Positions 36,970 through 46,712 are shown, counted from the stretch's first letter. The stretch is 64,000 bases of DNA from Brachybacterium saurashtrense (GCF_003355475.1 NZ_CP031356.1:1798001-1862000), one strand, 5' to 3'. Numbers and translations are program-made. The notes: generated by a model from the sequence alone, not told the origin.

Positions 36970-37878
36970 TCAGCGCCGCTGCGCGGCGCTGCCGTAGAGC
37001 GGCTCGGTGAAGGCGGAGACCAGCTCGGTCTGGTCACCGTCCTGGAGCTGGTACGTCACATAGGCGCCGCACCCCTCCTCCACGGTGCGCTCGGCCAGGG
37101 AGCGCACGATCTCCGGCGTGGCCCAGGCGGCGCTGAGATCGACGGCCGCCGCCCCGTACCGCTCGCGCGGCAGGCCGGGCACGTCGTAGTAGCGGAAGCT
37201 GCCGTAGTAGGGGTTCCACGCGTAGTCGAGCAGATCGCCCGCGCGCACTCCGTCGAGCTCGAGGTGCTCGGCCGAGGGGCCGATCACGTAGAAAGTGAGC
37301 AGCCGGTTGGGCAGGCGCTTGCGCAGGGACTGCAGGAGGTGCACGAAGGAGTGCTCGTTGGGCTGCGCCGTGCCGTTCTCGCCGTACTTCGCCCATTCGT
37401 CGTCGAGGTCCACACCGTCCAGGCCGTAGCGGCGCACGAGGGTGGAGACCTCGAGGGCGAAGGCGTCCGCCGCGGCGGCGTCGGGGAAGTTCGCGAACCC
37501 GGCGCCCTGGTGGTTGCCGAGCACGGAGAGGAGCACCTTGATGCCCTTCTCCTGCAGCGGGCGAACGTAGGTGTCCACGTTGTCGAGCACGTGCTGCACG
37601 TTCTCGTTGCAGTGCAGGTAGGCCCGCTCGCCGTCGTAGTTGATGTTCGCGGCGAAGATGATCGCGATGTCGTAGGCCGCGGAGCCGTCCTCGAGGAGGT
37701 AGTCCCCGACATTGAGGATCGAGGTGTCGTTGACCTCGATGTAGGCGATCGAGGCGATGCGGTCGCCGCGTCGCGCGGGTTCGGCGGCGGCGGGGCCGGC
37801 GACCGCGCTCGCGGCGACGCCACCGGCGGCGATGCCGCCGAGGCCGGCGATAAGGGTCCTGCGGGAGACGGTGGTCAT
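36970..37878 (-). CDS. Secreted GH18 endo-beta-N-acetylglucosaminidase (EndoH type)
   Basis: A 302-residue enzyme predicted to cut between the two GlcNAc residues of high-mannose N-glycans. A Tat signal (SRRTLIAGLGG, cleavage near AAA-EPARR) directs export. The catalytic motif DGVDLDDE carries Asp159 and the acid Glu161, matching Asp130/Glu132 of Streptomyces EndoH. The following EWAKYGENGTAQPNEHSFVHL and DYAWNPYYGSF are also EndoH-like. AGGAGG precedes the ATG at 37878. It is transcribed alone from a promoter overlapped by a LacI-like dyad. It could harvest mannose-type glycans from fungi, plants or animal hosts. Confidence 0.9.
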   Translation of the reverse strand: MTTVSRRTLIAGLGGIAAGGVAASAVAGPAAAEPARRGDRIASIAYIEVNDTSILNVGDYLLEDGSAAYDIAIIFAANINYDGERAYLHCNENVQHVLDNVDTYVRPLQEKGIKVLLSVLGNHQGAGFANFPDAAAADAFALEVSTLVRRYGLDGVDLDDEWAKYGENGTAQPNEHSFVHLLQSLRKRLPNRLLTFYVIGPSAEHLELDGVRAGDLLDYAWNPYYGSFRYYDVPGLPRERYGAAAVDLSAAWATPEIVRSLAERTVEEGCGAYVTYQLQDGDQTELVSAFTEPLYGSAAQRR

Positions 37879-37946
37879 GTCATGTCCTCCTGGAGCCTGG
37901 CACCCGGTGCGTCGGGCGACCGGCGCCACGATGCGCCGGCGCGACG

Positions 37947-37975
37947 ACACTAGACACTTAAGCGCATTAGTGCAA
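37947..37975 (-). promoter_or_regulatory. EndoH promoter with LacI-like operator
   Basis: TTGCAC (37970-37975) and TAGTGT (37947-37952) are 17 nt apart on the minus strand. The spacer is filled by CACTTAAGCGCATTAGTG (37955-37972), an interrupted palindrome around GCGC of the AAGCGCTT class bound by LacI-family repressors. It resembles the operators at 63418-63460. Confidence 0.6.
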
Positions 37976-38060
37976 GGCATCACGACACGACGGGGCGGGA
38001 ACGATGAGGCCGGCCCCGCGGGCGACGGGCTCCTCCTGCGAGAGGCCCGCCGGCCCGGGA

Positions 38061-38118
38061 CTCCGCGCTCCGCCGACCGGGACTCCGCGCGCCGCCCTGT
38101 CCGGAGCGGAGCGCGGAG
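38061..38118 (-). terminator. pheT terminator
   Basis: CTCCGCGCTCCGC (38061-38073) and GCGGAGCGCGGAG (38106-38118) form a perfect 13-bp stem with a 32-nt loop, ending 7 nt after the pheT stop. A third related segment (GGACTCCGCGC) in the loop could give an alternative pairing. Confidence 0.65.
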
Positions 38119-38125
38119 CCGGTGC

Positions 38126-40705
38126 TCAGGCCCGCAGCACGCCGCCCACGGCGGACTCCACCGCGGCGATGATGCCCGTGCGGGTCGCACCGATCTGCTC
38201 GGCGGTGAGGGTGGCCTCGGGCGAGCGGAGCTTCACGGCGTAGGCCAGGGACTTCTTCCCCTCGCCGATCTGCTCGCCGGTGAACACGTCGAAGAGGTGG
38301 ACGCTCTCCGCGAGATCGCCGGCGCCCACGAGGATCGCGGCCTCGACCGCGCTCGCGGGCACGGAGTCCTCGACCACGAAGGCGAAGTCCTCCTTCGCCG
38401 GCGGATAGGTCGGCACCGGCTCGGCGCGGACCACGGCCGGGGCCGCGGCGATCACGGCCTCGAGGTCGAGCTCGAACGCGGCGGTGCGCGCCGGGAGCGA
38501 GAACTCCTTGAGCACGGAGGGGTGCAGCTCGCCGGCCGCACCCACCACGATGCTCTCGCCGTCGGCCGCGAGGACGCGCAGCTCCCCGGCGCGGCCGGGG
38601 TGGAAGGGCGCCCGCTCGATCTGGCGCACCTCCAGCGCGGCGCCGACGGCCGCGGCCGCACGGCGTGCCATCTCGAAGGCATCGGCCCAGCCCCACGGGC
38701 CGGGATCACCCTGCCACGAGTCGGGGCCGGAGGCGCCGCCGAGCACGGCGGCGAGCGCGGTGGTCTGCGCGGGCAGCGCGGCCTCGATCTCCGCGAGCTC
38801 CGCCTCGGAGGGGCGCTCGGCCGGGGCGGGCACGGGCGCCGCCATCGCTGCCTCGGAGGCCAGGAACACGGAGCCGCGCTGGAAGATCGCCACGGACTCC
38901 TCGCCGCGGCCCAGGTTCCGCTTCGCGACGGGCAGGAGGCTCTGCAGCAGCGCGGTGCGCAGCAGCGGCTCGTCCTCGGCGAGCGGGTTCAGCACGCGCA
39001 CGGCATCGCGGCGCGCGTCGCCGGTCTCGTAGCGCAGCGCGTCATGGATCGACGGGGCGACGAACGGGGCGGAGTTCACCTCGGTGAGCCCGGCCTCGGC
39101 CAGCGCCCGTCGGGCCGCGCGGCGGGCGCGCTGGGCGACGGTGAGCCCGCGCCCGCCGGGCGCCGTCGGCAGCTCGGAGGGGATCTCCGCGTAGCCGACC
39201 AGGCGCGCGATCTCCTCGACGAGGTCCTCGCGGATCGTCAGGTCGGGGCGCCAGGACGGCGGGGTGACGCGCAGAGCGTCCTCGCCCTCGCGCTCGACGG
39301 TGCAGCCGATCGCCTCGAGGGAGTCGATGACCTGCGCGTCGGTGTACGCGATGCCGACGACCCGCTCCGCATCACGCAGCCCGATCACGACCGGCGCGGG
39401 TGCGGTGACCGAGCCCTCGTCGGTGACGTGGGCGGAGACCTGGCCGCCGCCGTGCTCGACGATCAGCTGGGCGGCGCGGTGCGCGGCGATCAGCGGGAGC
39501 TGCGGGTCCACGCCGCGCTCGAAGCGCTTGGACGCCTCGGAGGGCAGGCGGTGACGGCGCGCCGTGCGGGCCACGGTGACGGGGTCGAAGGTCGCGGCCT
39601 CGAGCACGATGTCGGTCGTGGTCCCGGAGACCTCCGTGTCCTCGCCGCCCATGACGCCGGCGAGGCCGAGCACGCGATCGCCCGCGCCGCCGGCGTCGGT
39701 GATGAGCAGATCCGCGGGATCGAGCGTCCGGGTGACGTCGTCGAGGGTGGTGAGCGTCTCGCCCGTGCGGGCGCGGCGCACGGTGATGGGGCCTTCGAGC
39801 TTCGCGGCGTCGTAGGCGTGCAGCGGCTGGCCGAGGTCGAGCATCACGTAGTTGGTGACGTCGACGATCAGCGAGATCGGGCGCATCCCGGCGAGCGTGA
39901 GGCGGCGCGCCATCCAGCGCGGGGTCTGCGCGGCGGGGTCCACACCGGTGACGCCGAGGGCGACGAAGCGGCGGCAGCCGGCCTCGTCCTCGAGGCGCAC
40001 CCCGACCTCGCCACCGGCCTGCGCCGTGGTCTCGACGGTGGCGGCCGGATCGGTGTAGGCGGCGCCGGTCGCGTGGGAGTACTCGCGTGCCACGCCCCGC
40101 ATGGAGAAGCAGTAGCCGCGGTCCGGGGTCACGTTGATCTCGACGACCTCGTCCGCCAGGCCCAGCAGCGCGATCGCGTCATCGCCGGGCTCGGCGGCCA
40201 GGCCCGTCGCGTGGCCGCGGCCCAGCACGATGATGCCGTCCTCGCCCTCGGGGTCCGGGCCCAGGCCCAGCTCCTCGCCGGAGCAGATCATGCCGTCGGA
40301 GGTGTGGCCGTAGGTCTTCCGCGCGGCGATCGCGAAGTCGCCGGGCAGCACGGTGCCGGGCAGGGAGACGACCACGAGGTCCCCCTCGACGAAGTTGTGC
40401 GCGCCGCAGATGATGCCGCGGCTGGGGCGCTCCTCGCCGGGCTGCGGATCCTTCGGGTCGTCGGCATCCTCGTTGTGCTCGGGGCCGACGTCCACGCGCA
40501 CCCAGTTGATGGTCTTGCCGTTCTTCTGCGGCTCCTTCACGAGCTCGAGCACGCGGCCGACGACCAGCGGGCCGGTCACCTGCGCGCCGAAGATCGCCTC
40601 CTCCTCGAGCCCGAGGCGGGAGAGATCGGTGGCAACCTCGAGCGCGCTCGCGGTCGAGGGCAGCTCGACGTGCTCGCCGAGCCAGGTCAGGGGAATGCGC
40701 GGCAT
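38126..40705 (-). CDS. pheT: Phenylalanyl-tRNA synthetase beta subunit
   Basis: An 859-residue subunit. An EMAP-like tRNA-binding domain (VVGRVLELVKEPQKNGKTINW) is followed by the B3/B4 editing region, B5 (APAPVVIGLRDAERVVGI), the catalytic-like core (WRPDLTIREDLVEEIARLVGY) and a C-terminal anticodon-binding fold (PTYPPAKEDFAFVVED). It pairs with PheS as an alpha2-beta2 enzyme. Its ATG is 1 nt after the pheS stop. Confidence 0.96.
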   Translation of the reverse strand: MPRIPLTWLGEHVELPSTASALEVATDLSRLGLEEEAIFGAQVTGPLVVGRVLELVKEPQKNGKTINWVRVDVGPEHNEDADDPKDPQPGEERPSRGIICGAHNFVEGDLVVVSLPGTVLPGDFAIAARKTYGHTSDGMICSGEELGLGPDPEGEDGIIVLGRGHATGLAAEPGDDAIALLGLADEVVEINVTPDRGYCFSMRGVAREYSHATGAAYTDPAATVETTAQAGGEVGVRLEDEAGCRRFVALGVTGVDPAAQTPRWMARRLTLAGMRPISLIVDVTNYVMLDLGQPLHAYDAAKLEGPITVRRARTGETLTTLDDVTRTLDPADLLITDAGGAGDRVLGLAGVMGGEDTEVSGTTTDIVLEAATFDPVTVARTARRHRLPSEASKRFERGVDPQLPLIAAHRAAQLIVEHGGGQVSAHVTDEGSVTAPAPVVIGLRDAERVVGIAYTDAQVIDSLEAIGCTVEREGEDALRVTPPSWRPDLTIREDLVEEIARLVGYAEIPSELPTAPGGRGLTVAQRARRAARRALAEAGLTEVNSAPFVAPSIHDALRYETGDARRDAVRVLNPLAEDEPLLRTALLQSLLPVAKRNLGRGEESVAIFQRGSVFLASEAAMAAPVPAPAERPSEAELAEIEAALPAQTTALAAVLGGASGPDSWQGDPGPWGWADAFEMARRAAAAVGAALEVRQIERAPFHPGRAGELRVLAADGESIVVGAAGELHPSVLKEFSLPARTAAFELDLEAVIAAAPAVVRAEPVPTYPPAKEDFAFVVEDSVPASAVEAAILVGAGDLAESVHLFDVFTGEQIGEGKKSLAYAVKLRSPEATLTAEQIGATRTGIIAAVESAVGGVLRA

Positions 40706-40706
40706 C

Positions 40707-41813
40707 TCAGATCTCCGTCCCGTAGTGCTGGGAGAAGCGGACGTCGCCCTCCACCATGTCCCGCATGTCCGCCACGCCGTTGCGCAGCATGAGGATGCGC
40801 TCGATCCCGAGGCCGAAGGCGAAGCCCTGGTACTCCTCGGGGTCCACCCCGGCGGCGCGCAGCACGTTCGGATGGACCATGCCGCAGCCGCCCATCTCGA
40901 TCCAGCCGGTGCCGCCGCAGACGCGGCACTCCAGGTCCGCGTCGTGCTCCAGGCCCAGGCGGGCGTCGCAAGCGAAGCAGCGGAAGTCCATCTCGGCGCT
41001 CGGCTCGGTGAAGGGGAAGTGGTTGGGGCGCAGGCGGGTGATCGGCGCGCCGCCGAAGAGGTGCGCGGCGAGCGCGTCGAGAGTCCCCACGAGGTTCGCC
41101 ATCGTGAGGCCCTTGTCGATCGCGAGGCCCTCGACCTGGTTGAACATCGGCGAGTGGGTCGCGTCCATCTCATCGGCCCGGTAGACGGTGCCGGGGCAGG
41201 CGACGTACAGGGGCGCGCCGCGCTCGAGCATCGCGCGGATCTGCACCGGGGAGGTCTGGGTGCGCAGCAGCATCCCGGAGTCCTCGGGCGCGAGGTAGAG
41301 GGTGTCCTGCAGGGAACGGGAGGGGTGGTCCTCGTCCGCGTTCAGCGCATCGAAGTTCAGCCAGGCGGACTCGGCCTCGGGGCCCTCGGCGATCTCCCAG
41401 CCGATCCCGACGAAGAAGTCCTCGATCCGCTCGGTGAGGGTCCACAGCGGGTGCGCGGCGCCGCGCGGCCGACGGTCCGCGGGGAGGGTGACGTCCACGG
41501 TCTCGGCGGCCAGCGCCGCCTCCTCCTCGGCGGCGGCGAGCTCGGCCTGGCGGGCGGCGAGCTCCTTCTGCACCCGGCCCTTGCCCTGGCCGACGAGCTT
41601 GCCGGCGGCGGCCTTCTGCTCCTTGGGCAGGTCCTTGATGGCACGGTTGGCGCCGGTGAGCACGCTCGCATCGCCGACGTGGGCGATGCGCACCTGCTTG
41701 AGCTCGTCGGTGGAGGCGGCCGCGGCGATCGCGGCGAGGGCGGCGTCGACGGCGGCGGTGATCGCCTGCTCGTCGATCGCGGACGCGCCGGGCGCGGGTG
41801 ATGTCTCGGACAC
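40707..41813 (-). CDS. pheS: Phenylalanyl-tRNA synthetase alpha subunit
   Basis: A 368-residue catalytic subunit. An N-terminal coiled-coil ([23 protein letters not shown] region) binds tRNA; motif 2 and motif 3 are in [22 protein letters not shown] and [23 protein letters not shown]...CRVC cluster (about 60 residues before the end) is the common metal-site-like insert. The start is GTG at 41813; the weak GAAAG upstream makes this less certain, but no better start fits the family. A TACAAT hexamer 66 nt upstream is a plausible -10. Confidence 0.94.
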   Translation of the reverse strand: MSETSPAPGASAIDEQAITAAVDAALAAIAAAASTDELKQVRIAHVGDASVLTGANRAIKDLPKEQKAAAGKLVGQGKGRVQKELAARQAELAAAEEEAALAAETVDVTLPADRRPRGAAHPLWTLTERIEDFFVGIGWEIAEGPEAESAWLNFDALNADEDHPSRSLQDTLYLAPEDSGMLLRTQTSPVQIRAMLERGAPLYVACPGTVYRADEMDATHSPMFNQVEGLAIDKGLTMANLVGTLDALAAHLFGGAPITRLRPNHFPFTEPSAEMDFRCFACDARLGLEHDADLECRVCGGTGWIEMGGCGMVHPNVLRAAGVDPEEYQGFAFGLGIERILMLRNGVADMRDMVEGDVRFSQHYGTEI

Positions 41814-41845
41814 GGGGTTCGCTTTCGTCCGTCGGGTGGGGAGGG

Positions 41846-41865
41846 GCCCGGTCTCGAGCCCGGGC
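41846..41865 (-). promoter_or_regulatory. Hairpin in the pheST 5' leader
   Basis: GCCCGG (41846-41851) and CCGGGC (41860-41865) flank CTCGAG, giving a compact hairpin between the putative -10 (TACAAT) and the GTG start. It may be a regulatory or merely a stabilising element. Confidence 0.3.
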
Positions 41866-41956
41866 ACCGCGGACCATTGTAGGAGGAGCATGGCCGCGAG
41901 CCGCCGATGGAGTCGATAGGCTGGTCACGTCCCACACACCGTTGAAGGAGCACTTC

Positions 41957-43057
41957 ATGCCCACCACCGTGAAGGGCGTCGTCGCCCTCGCCGAGAAGCA
42001 GCCCGCCGAGCTGGTCGACATCGTGATCCCCGATCCGGGGCCGCACGACGTCGTCGTCGACATCGAGGCGACCGGTGTGTGCCACACCGACCTCGCCTAC
42101 CGCGACGGCGGCATCAACGACGAGTTCCCGTTCCTGCTGGGCCACGAATCCGCCGGCCGCGTCTCCGTGATCGGCGAGTCCGTCACCCACGTGCAGGTGG
42201 GCGACTACGTGGTGCTGAACTGGCGCGCCGTGTGCGGCGAGTGCCGCGCCTGCAAGAAGGGTGTGCAGCAGTACTGCTTCGACACCCACAACGCCTCGCA
42301 GCCCATGACCCTCACCGACGGCACCGCGCTCACCGCCGCCCTCGGCATCGGCTCCTTCGCGGAGAAGACCCTGGTCCACGAGGGCCAGTGCACGAAGGTC
42401 TCCGAGGACGCCCCGGCCGAGGTCGCGGGCCTGCTGGGCTGCGGCGTGATGGCCGGCATCGGCGCCTCGCTCAACACCGGCCAGGTGCAGCGCGGCGAGT
42501 CCCTCGCCGTGATCGGCCTGGGCGGTGTGGGCTGCGCCGCGATCGCGGGCGCGACGCTCGCCGGTGCCACCACCATCATCGGCCTGGACGTGGACGAGAA
42601 GAAGCTCGCCGCCGCGAAGGACCTCGGCGCCACCCACACGGTGCACACCGCGGGGATGTCCCCGCAGGAGGTGGCGGAAAAGGTGCAGGAGCTCACCGGC
42701 GGGTTCGGCGCGGACGTGGTCGTGGACGCCGTGGGCATTCCGCAGACCTACGAGACCGCGTTCTACGCCCGCGACCTCGCCGGGCGCGTGGTGCTGGTGG
42801 GCGTGCCGCGCCCGGGCGTGGAGCTCACGCTGCCGCTGCTGGACGTGTTCGGCCGCGGCGGGGCGCTGAAGTCCTCCTGGTACGGCGATTGCCTGCCCGA
42901 GCGGGACTTCCCCTACCTGATCGACCTGTTCCTGCAGGGCCGCCTGCCGCTGGACCGCTTCGTCACCGGCCGCACCGATCTCGCCGGCACCGACGCGGCG
43001 CTGTCCTCGCTGCACGAGGGCGACATCCTGCGCACCGTGGTGGAGGTGGCCAAGTGA
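41957..43057 (+). CDS. mscR: S-(hydroxymethyl)mycothiol dehydrogenase
   Basis: A 366-residue zinc-dependent alcohol dehydrogenase. It oxidises the formaldehyde-mycothiol adduct to S-formylmycothiol with NAD, and the same family reduces S-nitrosomycothiol. The catalytic zinc ligand is Cys42 (GVCHTDL) with HE in LLGHESAG; structural zinc is held by Cys93, Cys96, Cys99 and Cys107. The NAD fold has [13 protein letters not shown]. Long identical-looking blocks (LADGT-type region, [19 protein letters not shown]) fit the mycothiol rather than glutathione enzyme. AAGGAG precedes the ATG. It is co-transcribed with a metallo-hydrolase. Confidence 0.93.
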   Translation: MPTTVKGVVALAEKQPAELVDIVIPDPGPHDVVVDIEATGVCHTDLAYRDGGINDEFPFLLGHESAGRVSVIGESVTHVQVGDYVVLNWRAVCGECRACKKGVQQYCFDTHNASQPMTLTDGTALTAALGIGSFAEKTLVHEGQCTKVSEDAPAEVAGLLGCGVMAGIGASLNTGQVQRGESLAVIGLGGVGCAAIAGATLAGATTIIGLDVDEKKLAAAKDLGATHTVHTAGMSPQEVAEKVQELTGGFGADVVVDAVGIPQTYETAFYARDLAGRVVLVGVPRPGVELTLPLLDVFGRGGALKSSWYGDCLPERDFPYLIDLFLQGRLPLDRFVTGRTDLAGTDAALSSLHEGDILRTVVEVAK

Positions 43058-43674
43058 CCGCGCGACTGGACCATGCCGTGACCTCCGGCACCTTCTCGCT
43101 GGACGGCGAGACCCACGAGGTGGAGAACAACGTGTGGGTGCTGGGCGACGACGAGCAGTGCGTCGTTTTCGACGCCCCGCACGACGTCGAGAAGGTCGAG
43201 GAGCTCGTGGGCGACCGCGAGTGCGTGGGCATCCTGCTCACCCACGCGCACGACGACCACGTGCGCTTCGCGCCGGAACTCTCCGAGGCGCTCGAGGCGC
43301 CGATCCTGCTCAACCCCGCCGACCGCGAGGTCTGGCAGCTCACCCACGGGGATCTTCCCTGGGACGACGACGTGGCCGACGGGGACATGTTCACGATCGC
43401 CGGCGTGGACCTCGAGGCGCTGCACACCCCGGGCCACTCCCCCGGCTCCACCTGCTACTACTCCGAGGAGCTGGGGGCCGTGTTCACCGGCGACACCCTG
43501 TTCCAGGGCGGGCCCGGGGCGACTGGACGCTCCTTCTCCTCGCGGGAGAGCATCGAGGAGTCCGTGCGGGAGCGGCTGTTCGCGCTGCCGGAGGACACGG
43601 TGGTGCACACCGGCCACGGCCCGGACACCACCATCGGCACCGAGAAGCGGGCGGCGCAGGGCGACTGGCTCTGA
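43054..43674 (+). CDS. MBL-fold hydrolase paired with MscR
   Basis: A 206-residue metallo-beta-lactamase-fold protein. THAHDDH at 63-69 is the dinuclear metal motif; [16 protein letters not shown] and TGHGPDT supply the remaining ligands. It resembles the glyoxalase II group. The GTG start overlaps the mscR stop (GTGA). The same pairing is known in mycobacteria (Rv2259/Rv2260), so it probably hydrolyses S-formylmycothiol or a related mycothiol thioester; this is inference from context. Confidence 0.88.
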   Translation: MTARLDHAVTSGTFSLDGETHEVENNVWVLGDDEQCVVFDAPHDVEKVEELVGDRECVGILLTHAHDDHVRFAPELSEALEAPILLNPADREVWQLTHGDLPWDDDVADGDMFTIAGVDLEALHTPGHSPGSTCYYSEELGAVFTGDTLFQGGPGATGRSFSSRESIEESVRERLFALPEDTVVHTGHGPDTTIGTEKRAAQGDWL

Positions 43675-43690
43675 GCCCTCGCACCCCCGC

Positions 43691-43729
43691 GATCCCCGCC
43701 GCACCCGGTCCCGGGCTGCGGCGGGGATC
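43691..43729. terminator. Bidirectional terminator
   Basis: GATCCCCGCCGCA (43691-43703) and TGCGGCGGGGATC (43717-43729) are a perfect 13-bp inverted repeat between convergent genes, 17 nt after one stop and 8 nt after the other. It can end transcription from both sides. Confidence 0.8.
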
Positions 43730-43736
43730 GTCGCGT

Positions 43737-45776
43737 TCAGGGCCCGCTGCGCGGCGTGTCGTTCGCGGAGCCCTCGGGATCGCTCGACGTCGCTGCGGCC
43801 TCCTCGGCGTCGTTCCCGCCCCCGCCCCGCAGGCTCGCCAGATACGCGTTGTACGCGGCGAGCTCGGCGCCGCCGTCCCGCTCCGCCTTGCGGTCGAACT
43901 GGCGGGCGCGACGGTCCTCGGACTTCATCCACAGCACGGCCACGATGATCGCGTAGCCCACGGTGGGCACCTCGGAGATCGCCCACATGATGGTGCCGCC
44001 GCGCTGCTGGATCAGCTCCAGGCGGTCCAGCGAGTACATGCCCAGCTCCAGGTACCAGTCCTGCGCCACGATCCAGGTCGCGGAGACCATCGCCACCCCG
44101 AAGAAGGCGTGGAACGCGAGAGTGACCAGCAGCGTGATCAGCTTCAGCACGGGGTTGATCGGTCGGGGCGCGGGGTCGATCCCGATCAGCACCCAGGCGA
44201 ACAGGTAGCCGGAGGCCAGGAAGTGCACGGCCATCAGCACGTGCCCGAGGTGGTGGTACATCGCCATCTCGAACAGCGGCGAGAAGTAGAACAGGATCAG
44301 CGAGCCCACGAAGATCAGCCCTGCCACGGGCGGGCTGGAGATCACCCGCGAGTACCCCGAGTGCAGCGCCGCCAGCACCCATTCCCGGATCCCGCGGGAG
44401 CCGTCGGTGCGGGGAGCGACCGCGCGGGACAGCAGCGTGACCGGTGCGCCCAGCACCCACAGCGGCGGCACGATCATCATCATCGCCATGTGCTGGATCA
44501 TGTGGGCGTCGAAGCGGAACTTGCCCCAGGCGGCGGCGGTCCCGTTCATCACCCACACGAACGCGGCCACGCCGGCGAGGAAGCAGGCGGTGCGCAGCCA
44601 CGGCCAGGCGTCGCCGCGGCGGGTCAGGCGCACCACGCCGGCGGTGTAGGCGCCCGCCATCACCGCGGCCAGGGCGAGGGAGACCCAGTCCGGCTGGAAC
44701 TCGGTGAACAGCGTGCTCGGGGAGAACGGCCGCTCCGGCGGGGCGAAGCCCACCAGGGACAGGGTCCGCAGCTCGCCCACGGCGGGGACGTCCTGCGGGA
44801 CCGGCGGGGCGGTGCGGCCCAGCGCCACCGACGTGCCGATCACCAGCGCCATCACCAGTCCCTCGGTGGCCGCGAGGTGGCGGAACCGCACCCTGTCCCC
44901 CAGCCGCCGCCGCTGCAGCGCGCCGAGCATCGCGAGCGTCACCAGCCCGAGGGCCTTGACCAGCACCAGGCGTCCGTATCCGGTGGTGACCAGCTCGCCC
45001 CAGGAGTCCATCCGCATCAGCGCACTGAGCACACCGCTCAGCGCGAGGGCCGCCACGGCGGCGAGGGCCCAGGGCGAGAAGCGTCGGATCGCGGTCGCCG
45101 CCTGCTCCTGGGTCATCCAGGGGCCGAGCAGGAACAGCACCAGCAGCCCGCCCGCCCACACGGAGACCGCCACCAGGTGCACCGCCATCGCGTTGACGGC
45201 GTTGATGTGGTCCAGGCTCGCGCCGGCGTGCCCGGCCAGGCCCAGCGAGGCCGCGCCGATCCCGGCCAGGGCCAGCCCCCAGCAGGCGAGCACGGTGGAG
45301 CGGGCGAGCCCGTAGCAGGCGGCGGCGAGGCCGGCGAGCACGGCGATGCTGAGCTGGATCCGGCCCAGTTCGCCGGCCAGCGCCACCTGCCACACGTTCT
45401 GCGCGGTGCCGGCGCCGGTCGCCTCGAGGCCGCCCAGCGGGATCAGCGCGAGGGAGGCGAGCGCCCACAGCAGCGCGCCCGCGGCGGCCAGCCTCGCCGT
45501 GCGCCGGCGCAGCGGGTCCAGGGTGGTCACTTCGCGGCGTCCCGGCCCCGGCAGCAGCAGCGCCACGGTGCCGCCGGCCCCGATCGCGAGCAGCAGGCCC
45601 AGGTGGTGGAGGCTGCGCACCACGGGCAGGCCCCAGGTGACCAGCGGTGAGGCGGGGACCAGCTCGGACCGGGCGAGGGCGCCGGTGGCCGCGAGCCCTG
45701 TGAGGGCGGCGACCACGGTGAGCAGCAGGAGCAGCGGGACGGCGAGCGCGCTGGTGCGCCGGGCGAGATCGGTCAT
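43737..45776 (-). CDS. CopD-CtaG fusion membrane protein
   Basis: A 679-residue polytopic protein with two parts. Residues 1-325 form a CopD-like copper-resistance domain of about eight helices (SLHHLGLLLAIGAGGTVALLL, NAMAVHLVAVSVWAGGLLVL). Residues about 345-640 match the caa3-type CtaG family (WLRTACFLAGVAAFVWVMNG, HMIQHMAMMMIVPPLWVLGAP, YHHLGHVLMAVHFLASGYLF). The His/Met-rich membrane segments suit copper. It probably handles copper for cytochrome oxidase assembly. The tail is charged. Its ATG overlaps the SpoU methyltransferase stop by 4 nt. Confidence 0.88.
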   Translation of the reverse strand: MTDLARRTSALAVPLLLLLTVVAALTGLAATGALARSELVPASPLVTWGLPVVRSLHHLGLLLAIGAGGTVALLLPGPGRREVTTLDPLRRRTARLAAAGALLWALASLALIPLGGLEATGAGTAQNVWQVALAGELGRIQLSIAVLAGLAAACYGLARSTVLACWGLALAGIGAASLGLAGHAGASLDHINAVNAMAVHLVAVSVWAGGLLVLFLLGPWMTQEQAATAIRRFSPWALAAVAALALSGVLSALMRMDSWGELVTTGYGRLVLVKALGLVTLAMLGALQRRRLGDRVRFRHLAATEGLVMALVIGTSVALGRTAPPVPQDVPAVGELRTLSLVGFAPPERPFSPSTLFTEFQPDWVSLALAAVMAGAYTAGVVRLTRRGDAWPWLRTACFLAGVAAFVWVMNGTAAAWGKFRFDAHMIQHMAMMMIVPPLWVLGAPVTLLSRAVAPRTDGSRGIREWVLAALHSGYSRVISSPPVAGLIFVGSLILFYFSPLFEMAMYHHLGHVLMAVHFLASGYLFAWVLIGIDPAPRPINPVLKLITLLVTLAFHAFFGVAMVSATWIVAQDWYLELGMYSLDRLELIQQRGGTIMWAISEVPTVGYAIIVAVLWMKSEDRRARQFDRKAERDGGAELAAYNAYLASLRGGGGNDAEEAAATSSDPEGSANDTPRSGP

Positions 45777-46693
45777 GCCTCGAGCCGTCGGCGGCGCAGG
45801 GTCTCGTACAGGCACACCGTCGCGGCGGTGTGGACGTTGAGGGATTCGGCGTGCCCGGCCAGCGGGATCCGCACGGCCAGCGGTGCGGCGGCGAGGGTGG
45901 CGTCGTCGAGCCCGTGGGCCTCGTTGCCGAGGATCCAGGCGAGGCGCGCGGGCAGCTCCGCGGTGAACAGCTCCGCCTCGGCGTAGCCGCTGGTCGCGGC
46001 GGCGGTGAGGGCGGCGTCGTGCAGGGCGGGCAGCACCTCCTCGATCGCGGCGCCGGTGAGCACCGGGAGGTGGAACAGGCTGCCGGCGGAGGCGCGCACG
46101 GCCTTCGGCGAGTAGGGGTCGGCACTGGTGCGGGTCAGCAGCACGAGATCGGCGCCGGCGGCGTCCGCGGTGCGCACCAGGGTGCCCACGTTGCCCGGGT
46201 CCCGCACCTCGTGCAGCACCACCACGGTGACCGGCCCGTCGGCGGGGAGGGCGCGCAGCGCAGTCGGCACCTGTGCGGGCTCCTCCGCGGGCAGGCGGCC
46301 GACGGCGACGGCGCCCTGCGGGGTGACCGGCGCGCCGCCGGCCGGCGGGGCGGTGCCGGCGTCGGCGTCCGCGCTCCGCGGTGCGGCGGGCCCGCTCTCC
46401 CGGACCAGGGCGCGCAAGATCTTCTCGTCGACCTCGCGCACCGGGAGGCGGTGCCGGGCGGCCAGTGAGGCCAGCTCCGGATGGGCCTCGCGGGCGCGTT
46501 CGGTGAGGAAGAGCTCGAGCGCCAGGTCGGGACGGTGCGTGAGCAGGGAACGCACCGCCTGCGGGCCCTCGATGCGGAACCGCCCCTGCTTGCGACGCGC
46601 GGAGCGCCCGGTCAGCGCCGCCACCTTCCGCACCCGCTCGGAGCGGGGGGAGGTGAGCGGGGACTGATCCGGGCGCTCGGACGCGTCTGTCAT
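45773..46693 (-). CDS. SpoU/TrmH-family RNA 2'-O-methyltransferase
   Basis: A 306-residue SPOUT methyltransferase. The N-terminal RNA-binding domain (KVAALTGRSARRKQGRFRIEGPQAV) precedes the knotted catalytic domain with motif 1 RDPGNVGTLVRTADAAG, motif 2 WILGNEAHGL and motif 3 IPLAGHAESLNVHTAATVCLYE. An Ala/Pro/Asp-rich insertion of about 45 residues separates the domains. It lies directly after rplT, the usual place for this gene in actinobacteria, and likely modifies 23S rRNA. The start at 46693 has no clear ribosome site and may rely on coupling to rplT. Confidence 0.9.
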   Translation of the reverse strand: MTDASERPDQSPLTSPRSERVRKVAALTGRSARRKQGRFRIEGPQAVRSLLTHRPDLALELFLTERAREAHPELASLAARHRLPVREVDEKILRALVRESGPAAPRSADADAGTAPPAGGAPVTPQGAVAVGRLPAEEPAQVPTALRALPADGPVTVVVLHEVRDPGNVGTLVRTADAAGADLVLLTRTSADPYSPKAVRASAGSLFHLPVLTGAAIEEVLPALHDAALTAAATSGYAEAELFTAELPARLAWILGNEAHGLDDATLAAAPLAVRIPLAGHAESLNVHTAATVCLYETLRRRRLEA

Positions 46694-46712
46694 CGCTGCG
46701 ATGTCAGCGATG

